In this document: positions 9,841-17,770 of the stretch, in pieces
Position numbering within the stretch: position 1 is the first letter of the stretch
Layout of the letters: every line of letters starts with the position of its first letter
DNA from: Microbacterium pseudoresistens
GTDB lineage: Bacteria; Actinomycetota; Actinomycetes; Actinomycetales; Microbacteriaceae
DNA length: 64,000 nt
Reading direction: 5' to 3'
NCBI RefSeq assembly: GCF_013409745.1
Contig: NZ_JACCBH010000001.1
Coordinates: forward strand, 2,418,001 to 2,482,000
Notes under the pieces: model-generated
What the model was told of the DNA's origin: nothing
What the model saw: the letters and a program-made list of their open reading frames with translations, nothing else
Databases searched by the model: none
Position numbers and translations under genes: made by a program

Positions 9841-12218
9841 GCGAGGGGCGCCGGGCCGGGCGTCTCGCCCGAGACCTGAGGATGGTGCCCGTGTGCGCGG
9901 CGGCCTGGCCGGTCGCTCTGCTCGCCGTGTGTCTTCCTGCGACGTCGGGCTGGCTCATTCTCGCCGGCGCCGTGTTCGGAGTCGTTGCCGCGATGTGCGC
10001 CGTGCGTGCCCCGCGGGGAGTGGGTCGGAGCTTCCTGATGCGGTGGGCGGGTGTGGGCATCGTCATGGCCGCGGTGGTGAGCGGAATCGGCGGTGCGGTG
10101 CTGCTGGCCGACGGCGCGCGCAGCGAGGCGGCATCACTCGGCGGGGGTGTCGTGCACGCCGTGCTCACCGTGCAGTCGTCGGCGTCGGTCGGCGCCGACG
10201 GACGATTGTGGATGGACGCCCAGACCCAGGTGCTCGGCAGGGGCGATGCTCCGGATGCGCGGTCGGTGCCCGTCCGGGTCGGTGTTCCGCAGGGCGAGGA
10301 CGGCGTCGACATCGCTCCGGGCACCGTGCTCGAGCTGAGCGCCGAGACTGCCGTGGCCGACGCCGGGGAGCGGGCCGTGCTCGTGCTGTTCGCACTCGGG
10401 GAGCCGTCGATCCTCACCCGCGGGCCGCTGATCGCGCGGATCGCGGCGGACGTGCGCTCCGCGTTCATCACCCGCTCGGCGACGCTGCCCGAGCCGGGTG
10501 CCCAGCTGCTGCCTGGCCTGGCCGTGGGCGATACGCGCGCCGTGACGCCCGAGCTCGATGCCGCGATGAAGGCGAGCGGTCTGTCTCATCTCACGGCGGT
10601 CAGCGGAAGCAATTGCGCGCTGGTCATCGCCGCGGGGTTCGGCCTCGTCGCCCTGCTGGGCGGTGGCAGGGTGCTGCGGGTCGTCGTCGCGGCGCTGGGT
10701 CTGGCGGCATTCGTCGTGCTCGTGACGGCCGAGCCGAGCGTCATCCGTGCCGCGGCGATGGCGGCGATCGCGATGCTCTGTCTGCTGCTGGGAAGGCCCC
10801 GCGCCGGGCTGCCGATGCTGGCCGCGGCGGTGGCGGTGCTCCTCGTGACCGATCCCTGGCTCAGCATGTCGGCCGGGTTCGCGTTGTCTGCGGCGGCGAC
10901 CGGGGCGCTCATCCTGCTCGCGCCGCCTCTGGCACGCGGCATGCGGCGGTGGCTTCCGGCACCGCTCGCCCTCGCGCTGGCCGTGCCGCTGTCGGCTCAG
11001 CTCGTCTGCGGTCCGATCATCGCGCTGTTCACCGACCAGCAGTCGATCATCGGCGTCGCGGCGAACATCGTGGCCGCCCCTGCCGCCCCGCTGGCCACCG
11101 TCCTCGGCCTGCTCGCGTGTCTTGCGATGCCCGTGCCGCCCCTCGCCGATCTGTTCGCCGCGTGCGCGTGGCTGCCCTCGGCGTGGATCGCGCAGACCGC
11201 GCTGACCTCGGCCGAAGTCCCGGGCGGCCTCGTGACGGCGCCTGCGGGCGTGGTGAGCGCGCTGGTCATCGCGCTCCTGAGCGCAGCGTTCGCGTGGCTC
11301 CTCGCCACGGGCGGCACGAGGAGACACCGCACCGTCACGTGGCTCTCCGGGGTCGTGCTGGCGCTGGCATGCGGTCTCGGGACGGGCACGGCCCTGCTCG
11401 ACGGCCCGGCGGCGCCACTCACGCGGCCCTCCGACTGGGGGATGGCCGCGTGCGACATCGGGCAGGGCGACGCCCTGCTGCTGCGCAGCGCAGGGCACGT
11501 CATGCTCGTCGACACCGGGCCGGATCCGGCGTTGCTTCAGTCCTGCCTCGACAGCGTGGGGATCGGCCGGATCGACGTGCTCGTGCTGACCCATTTCGAT
11601 CAGGATCATGCCGGAGCGGCGCCCGCTCTGGCGGGCCGGGTCGGCACGGTGATGCACAGTCCTGCCGACGGTGCGAGGGCGCAGCGCACCCTCGACGTGT
11701 TGCGCGACGGGGGAGCGCGCCTGGTCGCGGCCGTGGCGGGCCAGCGAGGGCCTTTGGGCACAGCGCAGTGGCGCGTGCTGTGGCCGAGGCGCGACGAGCG
11801 GGTGTTCCCTCCCGGCAATGATCTCAGCGTCGTGATCGACATCGGCGGAGGAGGGGTTCCCCGCACCCTGCTGCTCGGCGATCTGTCCGCAGCGTCGCAA
11901 CGGATGCTGCTCCGGCTCGCGCACCCGTCGGGGTACGACGTGGTCAAGGTGGCGCACCACGGCAGTGCGGATCAGGAGCCGGCGCTATACGCCGGCCTCG
12001 GCGCGCGGATCGCGGTGATCTCCGCAGGTCTCGGCAACGACTACGGGCATCCGCGTGCGCCCACACTCGAGGTCCTCGCCGACAACCGGCTGCTGATCGC
12101 CCGCACCGATCTTCAGGGCCAGATCCTCATCTCGGGCGAGGGGGATGACCTGCGGATCTGGTCGGAGCACGGCGCCACGCCCGAGCAGCTGCGCGCCCCC
12201 GCGGAGCCGGGCCGGTGA
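9837..12218 (+). CDS. comEC: ComEC/Rec2 DNA-uptake channel protein
   Basis: The protein has about 793 aa. N-terminal membrane helices and a soluble oligonucleotide-binding-like region come first. The multi-helix Competence domain (from SHLTAVSGSNCALVIA onward) follows, and the C-terminus is a metallo-beta-lactamase-like domain with THFDQDHAG near residue 585 and VAHHGSADQ further on. ComEC forms the inner-membrane channel for single-stranded DNA, and the C-terminal domain is the presumed nuclease. The GTG at 9837 was chosen because it overlaps the comEA stop by 4 bases and opens into a basic N-terminus followed by the first helix. All three expected regions are intact. Confidence 0.92.
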   Translation: MSEGRRAGRLARDLRMVPVCAAAWPVALLAVCLPATSGWLILAGAVFGVVAAMCAVRAPRGVGRSFLMRWAGVGIVMAAVVSGIGGAVLLADGARSEAASLGGGVVHAVLTVQSSASVGADGRLWMDAQTQVLGRGDAPDARSVPVRVGVPQGEDGVDIAPGTVLELSAETAVADAGERAVLVLFALGEPSILTRGPLIARIAADVRSAFITRSATLPEPGAQLLPGLAVGDTRAVTPELDAAMKASGLSHLTAVSGSNCALVIAAGFGLVALLGGGRVLRVVVAALGLAAFVVLVTAEPSVIRAAAMAAIAMLCLLLGRPRAGLPMLAAAVAVLLVTDPWLSMSAGFALSAAATGALILLAPPLARGMRRWLPAPLALALAVPLSAQLVCGPIIALFTDQQSIIGVAANIVAAPAAPLATVLGLLACLAMPVPPLADLFAACAWLPSAWIAQTALTSAEVPGGLVTAPAGVVSALVIALLSAAFAWLLATGGTRRHRTVTWLSGVVLALACGLGTGTALLDGPAAPLTRPSDWGMAACDIGQGDALLLRSAGHVMLVDTGPDPALLQSCLDSVGIGRIDVLVLTHFDQDHAGAAPALAGRVGTVMHSPADGARAQRTLDVLRDGGARLVAAVAGQRGPLGTAQWRVLWPRRDERVFPPGNDLSVVIDIGGGGVPRTLLLGDLSAASQRMLLRLAHPSGYDVVKVAHHGSADQEPALYAGLGARIAVISAGLGNDYGHPRAPTLEVLADNRLLIARTDLQGQILISGEGDDLRIWSEHGATPEQLRAPAEPGR

Positions 12219-12244
12219 GACCCGAGAACGTCCGGGACCGCGGG

Positions 12245-12250
12245 TAGGCT
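12245..12250 (+). promoter_or_regulatory. -10 box TAGGCT of a leaderless promoter for holA
   Basis: TAGGCT is followed by 6 bases and then the holA ATG at 12257, in the 38-base gap after comEC. Confidence 0.5.
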
Positions 12251-12256
12251 GGGGGC

Positions 12257-13306
12257 ATGCCGGCCGCACGTTCCTCCGCTCCCCGCGGGGCGTCCCGTGC
12301 GAAGAAGGCGACGGCGATCCCGCAGGTCTCGTGGCGTGAGCCGCGGCCCGCACCGATCGTGCTGGTGTCCGGTCCGCAAGAGGTCTGCGCCGAGCGGGCG
12401 ATCGCCGGCATCCGCGACTACCTGCGGCTGGAAGATCCCTCGCTCGAGGTCAGCGACGTGCGCGCTGACGACTACGAGGCCGGAAGCCTGCTCTCGCTCA
12501 CGTCTCCGTCGCTGTTCGGCGAGCCCCGTCTCGTCCGCGTCGCGGGCGTCGAAAAGGCGACCGACGCGTTCATCCAGGAGGCCCTCGCCTACCTGGAGCA
12601 CCCGCAAGAGGGCGCCACGGTCATCCTGCGCCACACCGGCGCATCCGTGCGCGGCAAGAAGCTTCTCGATGCCGTACGGGCGGGCACGGGCGGAGGGATC
12701 GAGATTCCGTGCCCGGCGATCAAACGAGACTCCGACCGCTTCGACTTCGCGGCGGGGGAGTTCACAGCCGCAGAGCGACGGATCGCGCCGCAGGCGTTGC
12801 GCACGCTCGTCTCAGCCTTCGCCGACGACGTGACCGAGCTCGCCGCCGCCTGTCAGCAGCTCATCGGCGACGTCGAAGGAGACATCACTCCCGACGTCGT
12901 GGAGCGCTACTACGGCGGGCGTGTGGAGGTGTCGGCCTTCGTCGTGGCCGACACGGCCATCGCTGGGCGCTTCGGCGAGGCGCTTGTGACTCTGCGGCAC
13001 GCGCTGGCCTCGGGCGCCGACCCGGTTCCCCTCGTCGCAGCATTCGCCATGAAGCTCCGGGGCATGGCGCGTGTGGCCGGCTCGAGAGAGCCGACGGCCG
13101 CCCTGGCATCGCGGCTGGGGATGAAGGACTGGCAGATCGATCGCGCGCGTCGCGACCTGTCGGGGTGGAACGAGCGGTCGCTGGGCTTGGCCATCCAGGC
13201 GACGGCGCGGGCGGATGCTGAGGTGAAGGGCGCCGCGCGTGACCCGATCTTCGCGCTGGAGCGCATGGTGACGGTCATCGCGACCCGTCGCCCGTTCGGC
13301 GAGTAG
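12257..13306 (+). CDS. holA: DNA polymerase III delta subunit
   Basis: The 349-aa protein matches the clamp-loader delta subunit, which opens the sliding clamp during replication. Conserved features are the N-terminal block PIVLVSGPQEVCAERAI with a degenerate P-loop, the LTSPSLFGEPRLVRV segment of the ATPase-like domain, and a C-terminal helical domain (DPVPLVAAFAMKLRGMARV ... DPIFALERMV). It follows comEA-comEC, the usual bacterial arrangement (comEC-holA-rpsT). It converges on rpsT with a hairpin between the two. A TAGGCT box 6 bases before the ATG indicates its own promoter. Confidence 0.93.
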   Translation: MPAARSSAPRGASRAKKATAIPQVSWREPRPAPIVLVSGPQEVCAERAIAGIRDYLRLEDPSLEVSDVRADDYEAGSLLSLTSPSLFGEPRLVRVAGVEKATDAFIQEALAYLEHPQEGATVILRHTGASVRGKKLLDAVRAGTGGGIEIPCPAIKRDSDRFDFAAGEFTAAERRIAPQALRTLVSAFADDVTELAAACQQLIGDVEGDITPDVVERYYGGRVEVSAFVVADTAIAGRFGEALVTLRHALASGADPVPLVAAFAMKLRGMARVAGSREPTAALASRLGMKDWQIDRARRDLSGWNERSLGLAIQATARADAEVKGAARDPIFALERMVTVIATRRPFGE

Positions 13307-13323
13307 CCCCCGCGAGACGACGA

Positions 13324-13348
13324 AGGCCCGCCCCGGAGGGACGGGCCT
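13324..13348. terminator. Hairpin terminator between holA and rpsT
   Basis: AGGCCCG (13324-13330) pairs with CGGGCCT (13342-13348) around an 11-base loop. It lies between the convergent ends of holA (13306) and rpsT (13364) and can act on both strands. There is no strong T-tract, as is common in high-GC Actinobacteria. Confidence 0.65.
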
Positions 13349-13363
13349 GTCGAAGAGCGGGGC

Positions 13364-13624
13364 TCAGAGAGCGGCGACCTGCTTCGCGATCGCCGACTTG
13401 CGGTTCGCGGCCTGGTTCGCGTGGATGACGCCCTTGCTCACGGCCTTGTCGAGCTTCTTCGACGCCGTCTTCAGCGCGGTCTCGGCGGCGGCCTTGTCGC
13501 CGGCGGCGATGGCCGTGCGGGTCTGACGCACGACCGTCTTCAGCTCGGTCTTGACGGCCTTGTTGCGCTCGCGCGCCTTCTCGTTGGTCTTGTTGCGCTT
13601 GATCTGCGACTTGATGTTTGCCAC
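13364..13624 (-). CDS. rpsT: 30S ribosomal protein S20
   Basis: The 86-aa, strongly basic protein begins [22 protein letters not shown] and is Lys/Ala-rich throughout, as expected for S20, which binds 16S rRNA early in small-subunit assembly. The start codon is GTG at 13624; the frame is open far upstream, but S20 always begins at this MANIKSQ motif. GAAGG lies about 9 bases upstream of the GTG. It is convergent with holA, separated by a hairpin. Confidence 0.97.
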   Translation of the reverse strand: MANIKSQIKRNKTNEKARERNKAVKTELKTVVRQTRTAIAAGDKAAAETALKTASKKLDKAVSKGVIHANQAANRKSAIAKQVAAL

Positions 13625-13828
13625 GGGGGAAACCTTCGTTCGAGTGATGGATGGTCTGCCGCTGACGAGAGAGGGCCGTCGCACGGCGGTCGTGAGGGAC
13701 GAACCCACACGCAAGCCAATCACCGATTCTATCAGGTCTGCCCTGGAGTGCCGAACCTCCGCCCGCGCGCCGCCGCGTGGCGAGGCCGCGCAGGGTGCAT
13801 CCTGTGCGGAGGATCGAAGGAGTCGTCC

Positions 13829-15130
13829 ATGCCCGACACAGCACCATCCGCATTTTCCCCGCGCCCGACCTCGGCGCGACCACGGGCGGGAGCGCTCTGG
13901 CTGACCCTGTTCACCCTCGCCTGGCTGGCGATCTGGACGGTTCAGCTCACGCCGCTGCAGTTGCTGCTGCCCCTGCAGCTCGACGCGCAGAACTCGTCGG
14001 GCGAGTGGGTCTCCGGCGTCGTGTGGGCCGGGATCGTGCTGTCGGTCGGCGGATTGGCGGGCATCGTCGCCGGTCCCGCCGCGGGCGCCCTGTCGGACCG
14101 CACCCGCTCGCGCTGGGGTCGTCGGCGACCGTGGGCGATCGGCGGCTCGCTCGTGGCTGCAGCGGGACTGCTGCTCACGGGCATCGCGACGGGCCCTTGG
14201 GCGATCGGCGGCGCGTGGATCGTCGTGTCGATCGGCGTGGCGGCCGCGTCGGCGGCGCTCACGGCGATGATCGCCGATCAGCTCACCACCCAGCGCGGGG
14301 CGGCATCCGCGGCGGCCAGCTCGGCGCAGGCGGTGGGGATCGTCGTAGGGGTCGGGGCCGTGGTGCTGCTCGGGCTCGGCATCGTCGCCTCGTACGTGAT
14401 GCTCGCCGCCTTCATCGTCGTCATCGGCGTGGGCACGGCGCTGCTGCTGCCCGATCCGCCCGCCGATCACCTTCCGGCGCGCGTCGACGTCTCCACGCGT
14501 CGGAGGCTGTCGTCGTTGCGAGACCGCGACTTCCTGTGGCTACTGATCGGCCGGCTCATCGTCAACATCGGCAACGCGCTCGGCACGTCGCTGCTGCTGT
14601 TCTTCCTGCTCTACGGCATCCGTGTCGCGGCGGAGGAGGCCGAGGACGACCTGCTGCTGCTCATCGTCATCTACACGGTGTTCGTGGTGATCGCCTCGAT
14701 CGTCGTGGGGATGATCTCGGACCGCTGGGGGCATCGGCGCGTGCTCACTGTGCTCGCCGCACTCGTGCAAGCCGTATCGGGCCTGGTGATCCTCGTCAGC
14801 CAAGACCTCGGCACGACGTGCATCGCGGCGGCCGTGATGGGGGTCGGGTACGGCGCTTACATGGCCGTGAGCCTCGCGTTCGCCACCGACCTGCTGCGGG
14901 ATCCCGATGACCACGCCCGCGACCTTGGACTCGTGAACGTGTCGGCGAATCTCGGTCAGCTGCTCGGCCCGCTCATCGGCGCGGGACTCGTGGTGCTGGT
15001 CGGAGGCTTCTGGCTGCTGTTCGCGATGGCCGCCGCACTGTCGGTCGCAGGCGCGCTCACGACCCTTGCGGTGCGGAATCCCGCGGTGTCGACTCCAGCG
15101 TCGCCAGAGCCAGCTCCAGAACCGCGTTGA
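13829..15130 (+). CDS. MFS transporter
   Basis: This 433-aa protein has about twelve membrane helices. The loop between helices 2 and 3 reads [21 protein letters not shown], the major facilitator signature in the form seen in the glycoside-pentoside-hexuronide/sugar symporter branch. A second copy of the motif, [11 protein letters not shown], lies in the C-terminal half. The start ATG is supported by GAAGGAG 6 bases upstream. The substrate is not evident. The 3' end overlaps the convergent hydrolase gene by 74 bases. Confidence 0.85.
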   Translation: MPDTAPSAFSPRPTSARPRAGALWLTLFTLAWLAIWTVQLTPLQLLLPLQLDAQNSSGEWVSGVVWAGIVLSVGGLAGIVAGPAAGALSDRTRSRWGRRRPWAIGGSLVAAAGLLLTGIATGPWAIGGAWIVVSIGVAAASAALTAMIADQLTTQRGAASAAASSAQAVGIVVGVGAVVLLGLGIVASYVMLAAFIVVIGVGTALLLPDPPADHLPARVDVSTRRRLSSLRDRDFLWLLIGRLIVNIGNALGTSLLLFFLLYGIRVAAEEAEDDLLLLIVIYTVFVVIASIVVGMISDRWGHRRVLTVLAALVQAVSGLVILVSQDLGTTCIAAAVMGVGYGAYMAVSLAFATDLLRDPDDHARDLGLVNVSANLGQLLGPLIGAGLVVLVGGFWLLFAMAAALSVAGALTTLAVRNPAVSTPASPEPAPEPR

Positions 15131-15806
15131 ACACCCGCGGGCGCATCGCCGTGACCAGATGCGACGTGCGCGGGGCGACGATGAGCTCGGCGTGAGGCAC
15201 GAGCTCCTGGAAGGTGCGCTCGTGCACGCGCAGCTGGTCGTACTGTCCGTTGACGAACCAGGTGGGCATGCTCAGACGGCGCAGATCCTGCAGCAGATCG
15301 AGCACCGACAGGCTGCGCAGTGCCGCATCCTGTGCGGCGAAGGCGAATCCACCGGCGCCGAAGTCGTCGCGGGTCTCGGCGGAAAGGGTTGCCGAGAGCA
15401 CCCGGTCGGTGACCCACAGGCCGCGATCGGGCAACGAGTTGAACGCGCCGGCCAGCAGACGGTACGCCGCGAGCCCGGCACCGCGGGGGAGCGCCGTGCA
15501 CGAGGCGCCGATGAAACCGGCCAGCGGCGGGGCATCGTGCGCGCCGGCGTAGGCGACCGAGAGCAGGCCGCCCATCGAGTGCCCCACGAGCAGCACGTCG
15601 TCGCCCAAGGCGGATGCGGTGCGCACGGCGTCGTCGGTGGTGCGCATCGCCTCATCGAGGGTGAAGACCTCGTCCATGCGGGAGCCGTGCCCCGGGAGTT
15701 CGACGGCGGAGACCGGCGTGCCCCGCTCTTCGAGATAGGCGATCTGTGAGCGCCACATCGTCGCAGAGGTGCGGATGCCGTGCACGAGAACGACCCTCAC
15801 CGCCAT
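15057..15806 (-). CDS. Alpha/beta hydrolase
   Basis: The 249-aa protein has the alpha/beta hydrolase fold. It opens VRVVLVHGIRTSATMW (oxyanion-hole HG motif), then carries the nucleophile elbow VGHSMGGLLS near residue 83, with a His near the C-terminus in RTSHLVTAM. It resembles cytoplasmic esterases/lipases with unknown substrate. The frame is open upstream, but the ATG at 15806 places the first strand at the N-terminus and has TAGGAT 7 bases upstream, consistent with leaderless expression. It overlaps the convergent MFS gene by 74 bases. Confidence 0.8.
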   Translation of the reverse strand: MAVRVVLVHGIRTSATMWRSQIAYLEERGTPVSAVELPGHGSRMDEVFTLDEAMRTTDDAVRTASALGDDVLLVGHSMGGLLSVAYAGAHDAPPLAGFIGASCTALPRGAGLAAYRLLAGAFNSLPDRGLWVTDRVLSATLSAETRDDFGAGGFAFAAQDAALRSLSVLDLLQDLRRLSMPTWFVNGQYDQLRVHERTFQELVPHAELIVAPRTSHLVTAMRPRVFNAVLELALATLESTPRDSAPQGS

Positions 15807-15813
15807 GCTCAGG

Positions 15814-15819
15814 ATCCTA
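15814..15819 (-). promoter_or_regulatory. -10 box TAGGAT of a leaderless promoter for the hydrolase
   Basis: TAGGAT on the minus strand ends 7 bases before the ATG at 15806. It lies just beyond the terminator of the peptide-transport operon, so the hydrolase gene appears to be independently transcribed. Confidence 0.45.
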
Positions 15820-15857
15820 CCGAGCGCGTCGACGCGGGAGCGTCGACCGGACGCGAA

Positions 15858-15893
15858 GAAGCGGGGCCGGTGGCGAACCACCGACCCCGCTTC
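15858..15893 (-). terminator. Strong hairpin terminator after the peptide-binding protein gene
   Basis: A 16-bp stem with one mismatch: GAAGCGGGG-C-CGGTGG pairs with CCACCG-A-CCCCGCTTC around a CGAA tetraloop. It starts 23 bases past the substrate-binding-protein stop on the minus strand and should end the transport operon. Confidence 0.85.
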
Positions 15894-15915
15894 TGCTCAG
15901 CGAGAGCGGACGGGA

Positions 15916-17628
15916 TTACTTCTCCCAGCCCACGTTCTCCACCGGGGTGATGGCGTAGCCGTCGAGGCCCACGTAGGGCTCCGGCGTCAGGTTGGCGAGA
16001 CCCTTCTTGGCCGTGACGATCCAGGGACCGTTGTAGATCGGGATGATGCCCCAGGTCTCCTTGATGATCTCGGGCTCGAGCTTCATCGACGCCTTGGTCC
16101 AGTCCTCGGCCGTCGTCTGCGACTCGACCTGGTCCTTGATCTTCTCGTCGATCTCGGCAGTACCGGTCGCCGACAGGTTGAGACCGCTGTCAGAGCAGTA
16201 CAGCTGGCAGAACCATAGCGGGCCGAACGGGTCGGAGTCGGTGAACTGCAGTGACACGGTGTCCCAGTTCTTCGAGGTGAAGTCGTTCGAGAAGTCGGAC
16301 GAGGACCGCTTGTCGATCTTGACCTCGATCCCGATCTCCTTCTCCTGCTGCTGCAGCGACTTGGCGAGGGCCTCGATCGTCGGGTCGTCGCTGAAGACGG
16401 GATACGTGACGGACAGCTTCACACCGTCCTTCTCGCGGATGCCATCGGATCCTTCGGTCCACCCGGCGTCGTCGAGCAGCTTCTTGGCCGCATCCACGTC
16501 GTGCTTCAGACCGGCCTCGGCGAACGAGTCGTTGTAGCCGTCCTGGAAGCCGTACAGGTTGAGCGAGCCGGCGGGCTCCTCTTCGTATCCGAGGCCGTTC
16601 CACGCGATCTGCTGCTGCTGCTCGCGGTTCACGCCCATGAAGAACGCCTGACGAACCTTGATGTCCTCGAACTGCGGCTTGTCCGCGTCGACGAGAAGCA
16701 CCGTCTTGGACGTGCGCTGGGCGCGGTACGTCACGACGTCTTCCATGTCAGCGACCTGTGCGAGGCGATCCTTGTTGTTGGTCGGAGCCTCGTCGATCTC
16801 CCCGTTCTTGAACGCGTTGATCGATGCCGATGCGTCGAGACCGGTGAAGGTCACCTTGTCGAGCAGCGGCTTGTCGCCCCACCAGTTCTCGTTCGGGACG
16901 AAGCTGACGGTCTGACCGTTGGCGTCGAAGTTCTCGATCTTGTACGGCCCCGCGCCCCACTCGGGGTGCGGGTTGCTGATGAAGCCTTCGTTGAAGATCT
17001 CCGCCGTGTTGACGGCCGGGTGCATGATGCCTCCGAGGAACGGCATCTGCGGCCAGGCGAACTCGCCGTCGAACGTCACGATGACGTCCTTGTCGGTGTC
17101 GCCCTTGGTCACCGAGGTGATGGCCTTGTAGCCGTCGGTGGAGTTCGGCGCGTACGCCTCATCGGTGCCGTTGTTGGCCTTCCACGTGGTCTCGAACGCG
17201 GTCCAGTCGATCGGTGTGCCGTCGTTCCACACGGCGTCCGGGTTGACCTTGATGGTCACAACCGAGTTTCCGTCGACGACGTCGAGGTTCCAATCGGTGA
17301 TATACGCCGGGTTCGGAGTGATCTCGCCCGACGGATCCATCAGGAACGGCTGGGGCGTGTACCACGAGGCCAGACGGGTCGTGTCGGCGCTGCCGTCGCT
17401 GTTGAACGGGTTCAACTGCGGCGGGATCTCGTTGATCTCGAAGTGGACCTCGCCGCCCTCCTTCAGGTTCTCGCGAGGCTGCGGGTTGTAATCCGCGGTC
17501 TTCGTCTCGACGGAGGAGTTTCCGTCATCGTTGCCTCCGTTGTTGCTACCCGACGCACAACCGCTGATGGCGAGTGCGAGGGCGCCGCTGAGGGCGACGA
17601 CGCCCAACAGCTTGTGGTGCCTTTTCAT
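15916..17628 (-). CDS. Peptide ABC transporter substrate-binding lipoprotein (family 5)
   Basis: The 570-aa exported lipoprotein begins with a lysine/histidine-rich N-terminus, a hydrophobic core and lipobox ISGC with the lipidated Cys at 24, followed by a Gly/Asn/Asp-rich linker. The mature part is an SBP family 5 (OppA/DppA-like) domain, for example LASWYTPQPFLMDPSGEI, WKANNGTDEAYAP and VRQAFFMGVNREQQQQIAWN. It would capture peptides at the membrane and deliver them to the permeases encoded upstream. AAGGAG lies 6 bases before the ATG. A 142-base gap containing a palindrome separates it from the ATPase gene, so it may be expressed at a different level. Confidence 0.92.
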   Translation of the reverse strand: MKRHHKLLGVVALSGALALAISGCASGSNNGGNDDGNSSVETKTADYNPQPRENLKEGGEVHFEINEIPPQLNPFNSDGSADTTRLASWYTPQPFLMDPSGEITPNPAYITDWNLDVVDGNSVVTIKVNPDAVWNDGTPIDWTAFETTWKANNGTDEAYAPNSTDGYKAITSVTKGDTDKDVIVTFDGEFAWPQMPFLGGIMHPAVNTAEIFNEGFISNPHPEWGAGPYKIENFDANGQTVSFVPNENWWGDKPLLDKVTFTGLDASASINAFKNGEIDEAPTNNKDRLAQVADMEDVVTYRAQRTSKTVLLVDADKPQFEDIKVRQAFFMGVNREQQQQIAWNGLGYEEEPAGSLNLYGFQDGYNDSFAEAGLKHDVDAAKKLLDDAGWTEGSDGIREKDGVKLSVTYPVFSDDPTIEALAKSLQQQEKEIGIEVKIDKRSSSDFSNDFTSKNWDTVSLQFTDSDPFGPLWFCQLYCSDSGLNLSATGTAEIDEKIKDQVESQTTAEDWTKASMKLEPEIIKETWGIIPIYNGPWIVTAKKGLANLTPEPYVGLDGYAITPVENVGWEK

Positions 17629-17711
17629 GGTGCTCCTTCTTTGCCTTTCGGCTCTTTCAGGGGATGTGGGCAGGATAACCCGGGCCTACGGCGCGACTCG
17701 GGAATCCCACA

Positions 17712-17742
17712 GAACCGTTACGGTTCCGAACTATTCGGGAAC
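17712..17742. promoter_or_regulatory. Palindromes between the ATPase and binding-protein genes
   Basis: GAACCGT-T-ACGGTTC (17712-17726) is a perfect 7-bp inverted repeat. It is followed by the overlapping imperfect repeat GTTCCGAA-CTA-TTCGGGAAC (17723-17742). The pair could be an operator or an mRNA-processing/stabilising hairpin that raises expression of the binding protein. A TATCCT box on the minus strand at 17672-17677 lies between the palindromes and the gene. Confidence 0.4.
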
Positions 17743-17770
17743 GCGATCTCGCCCGCCTCGGTACGCGATG

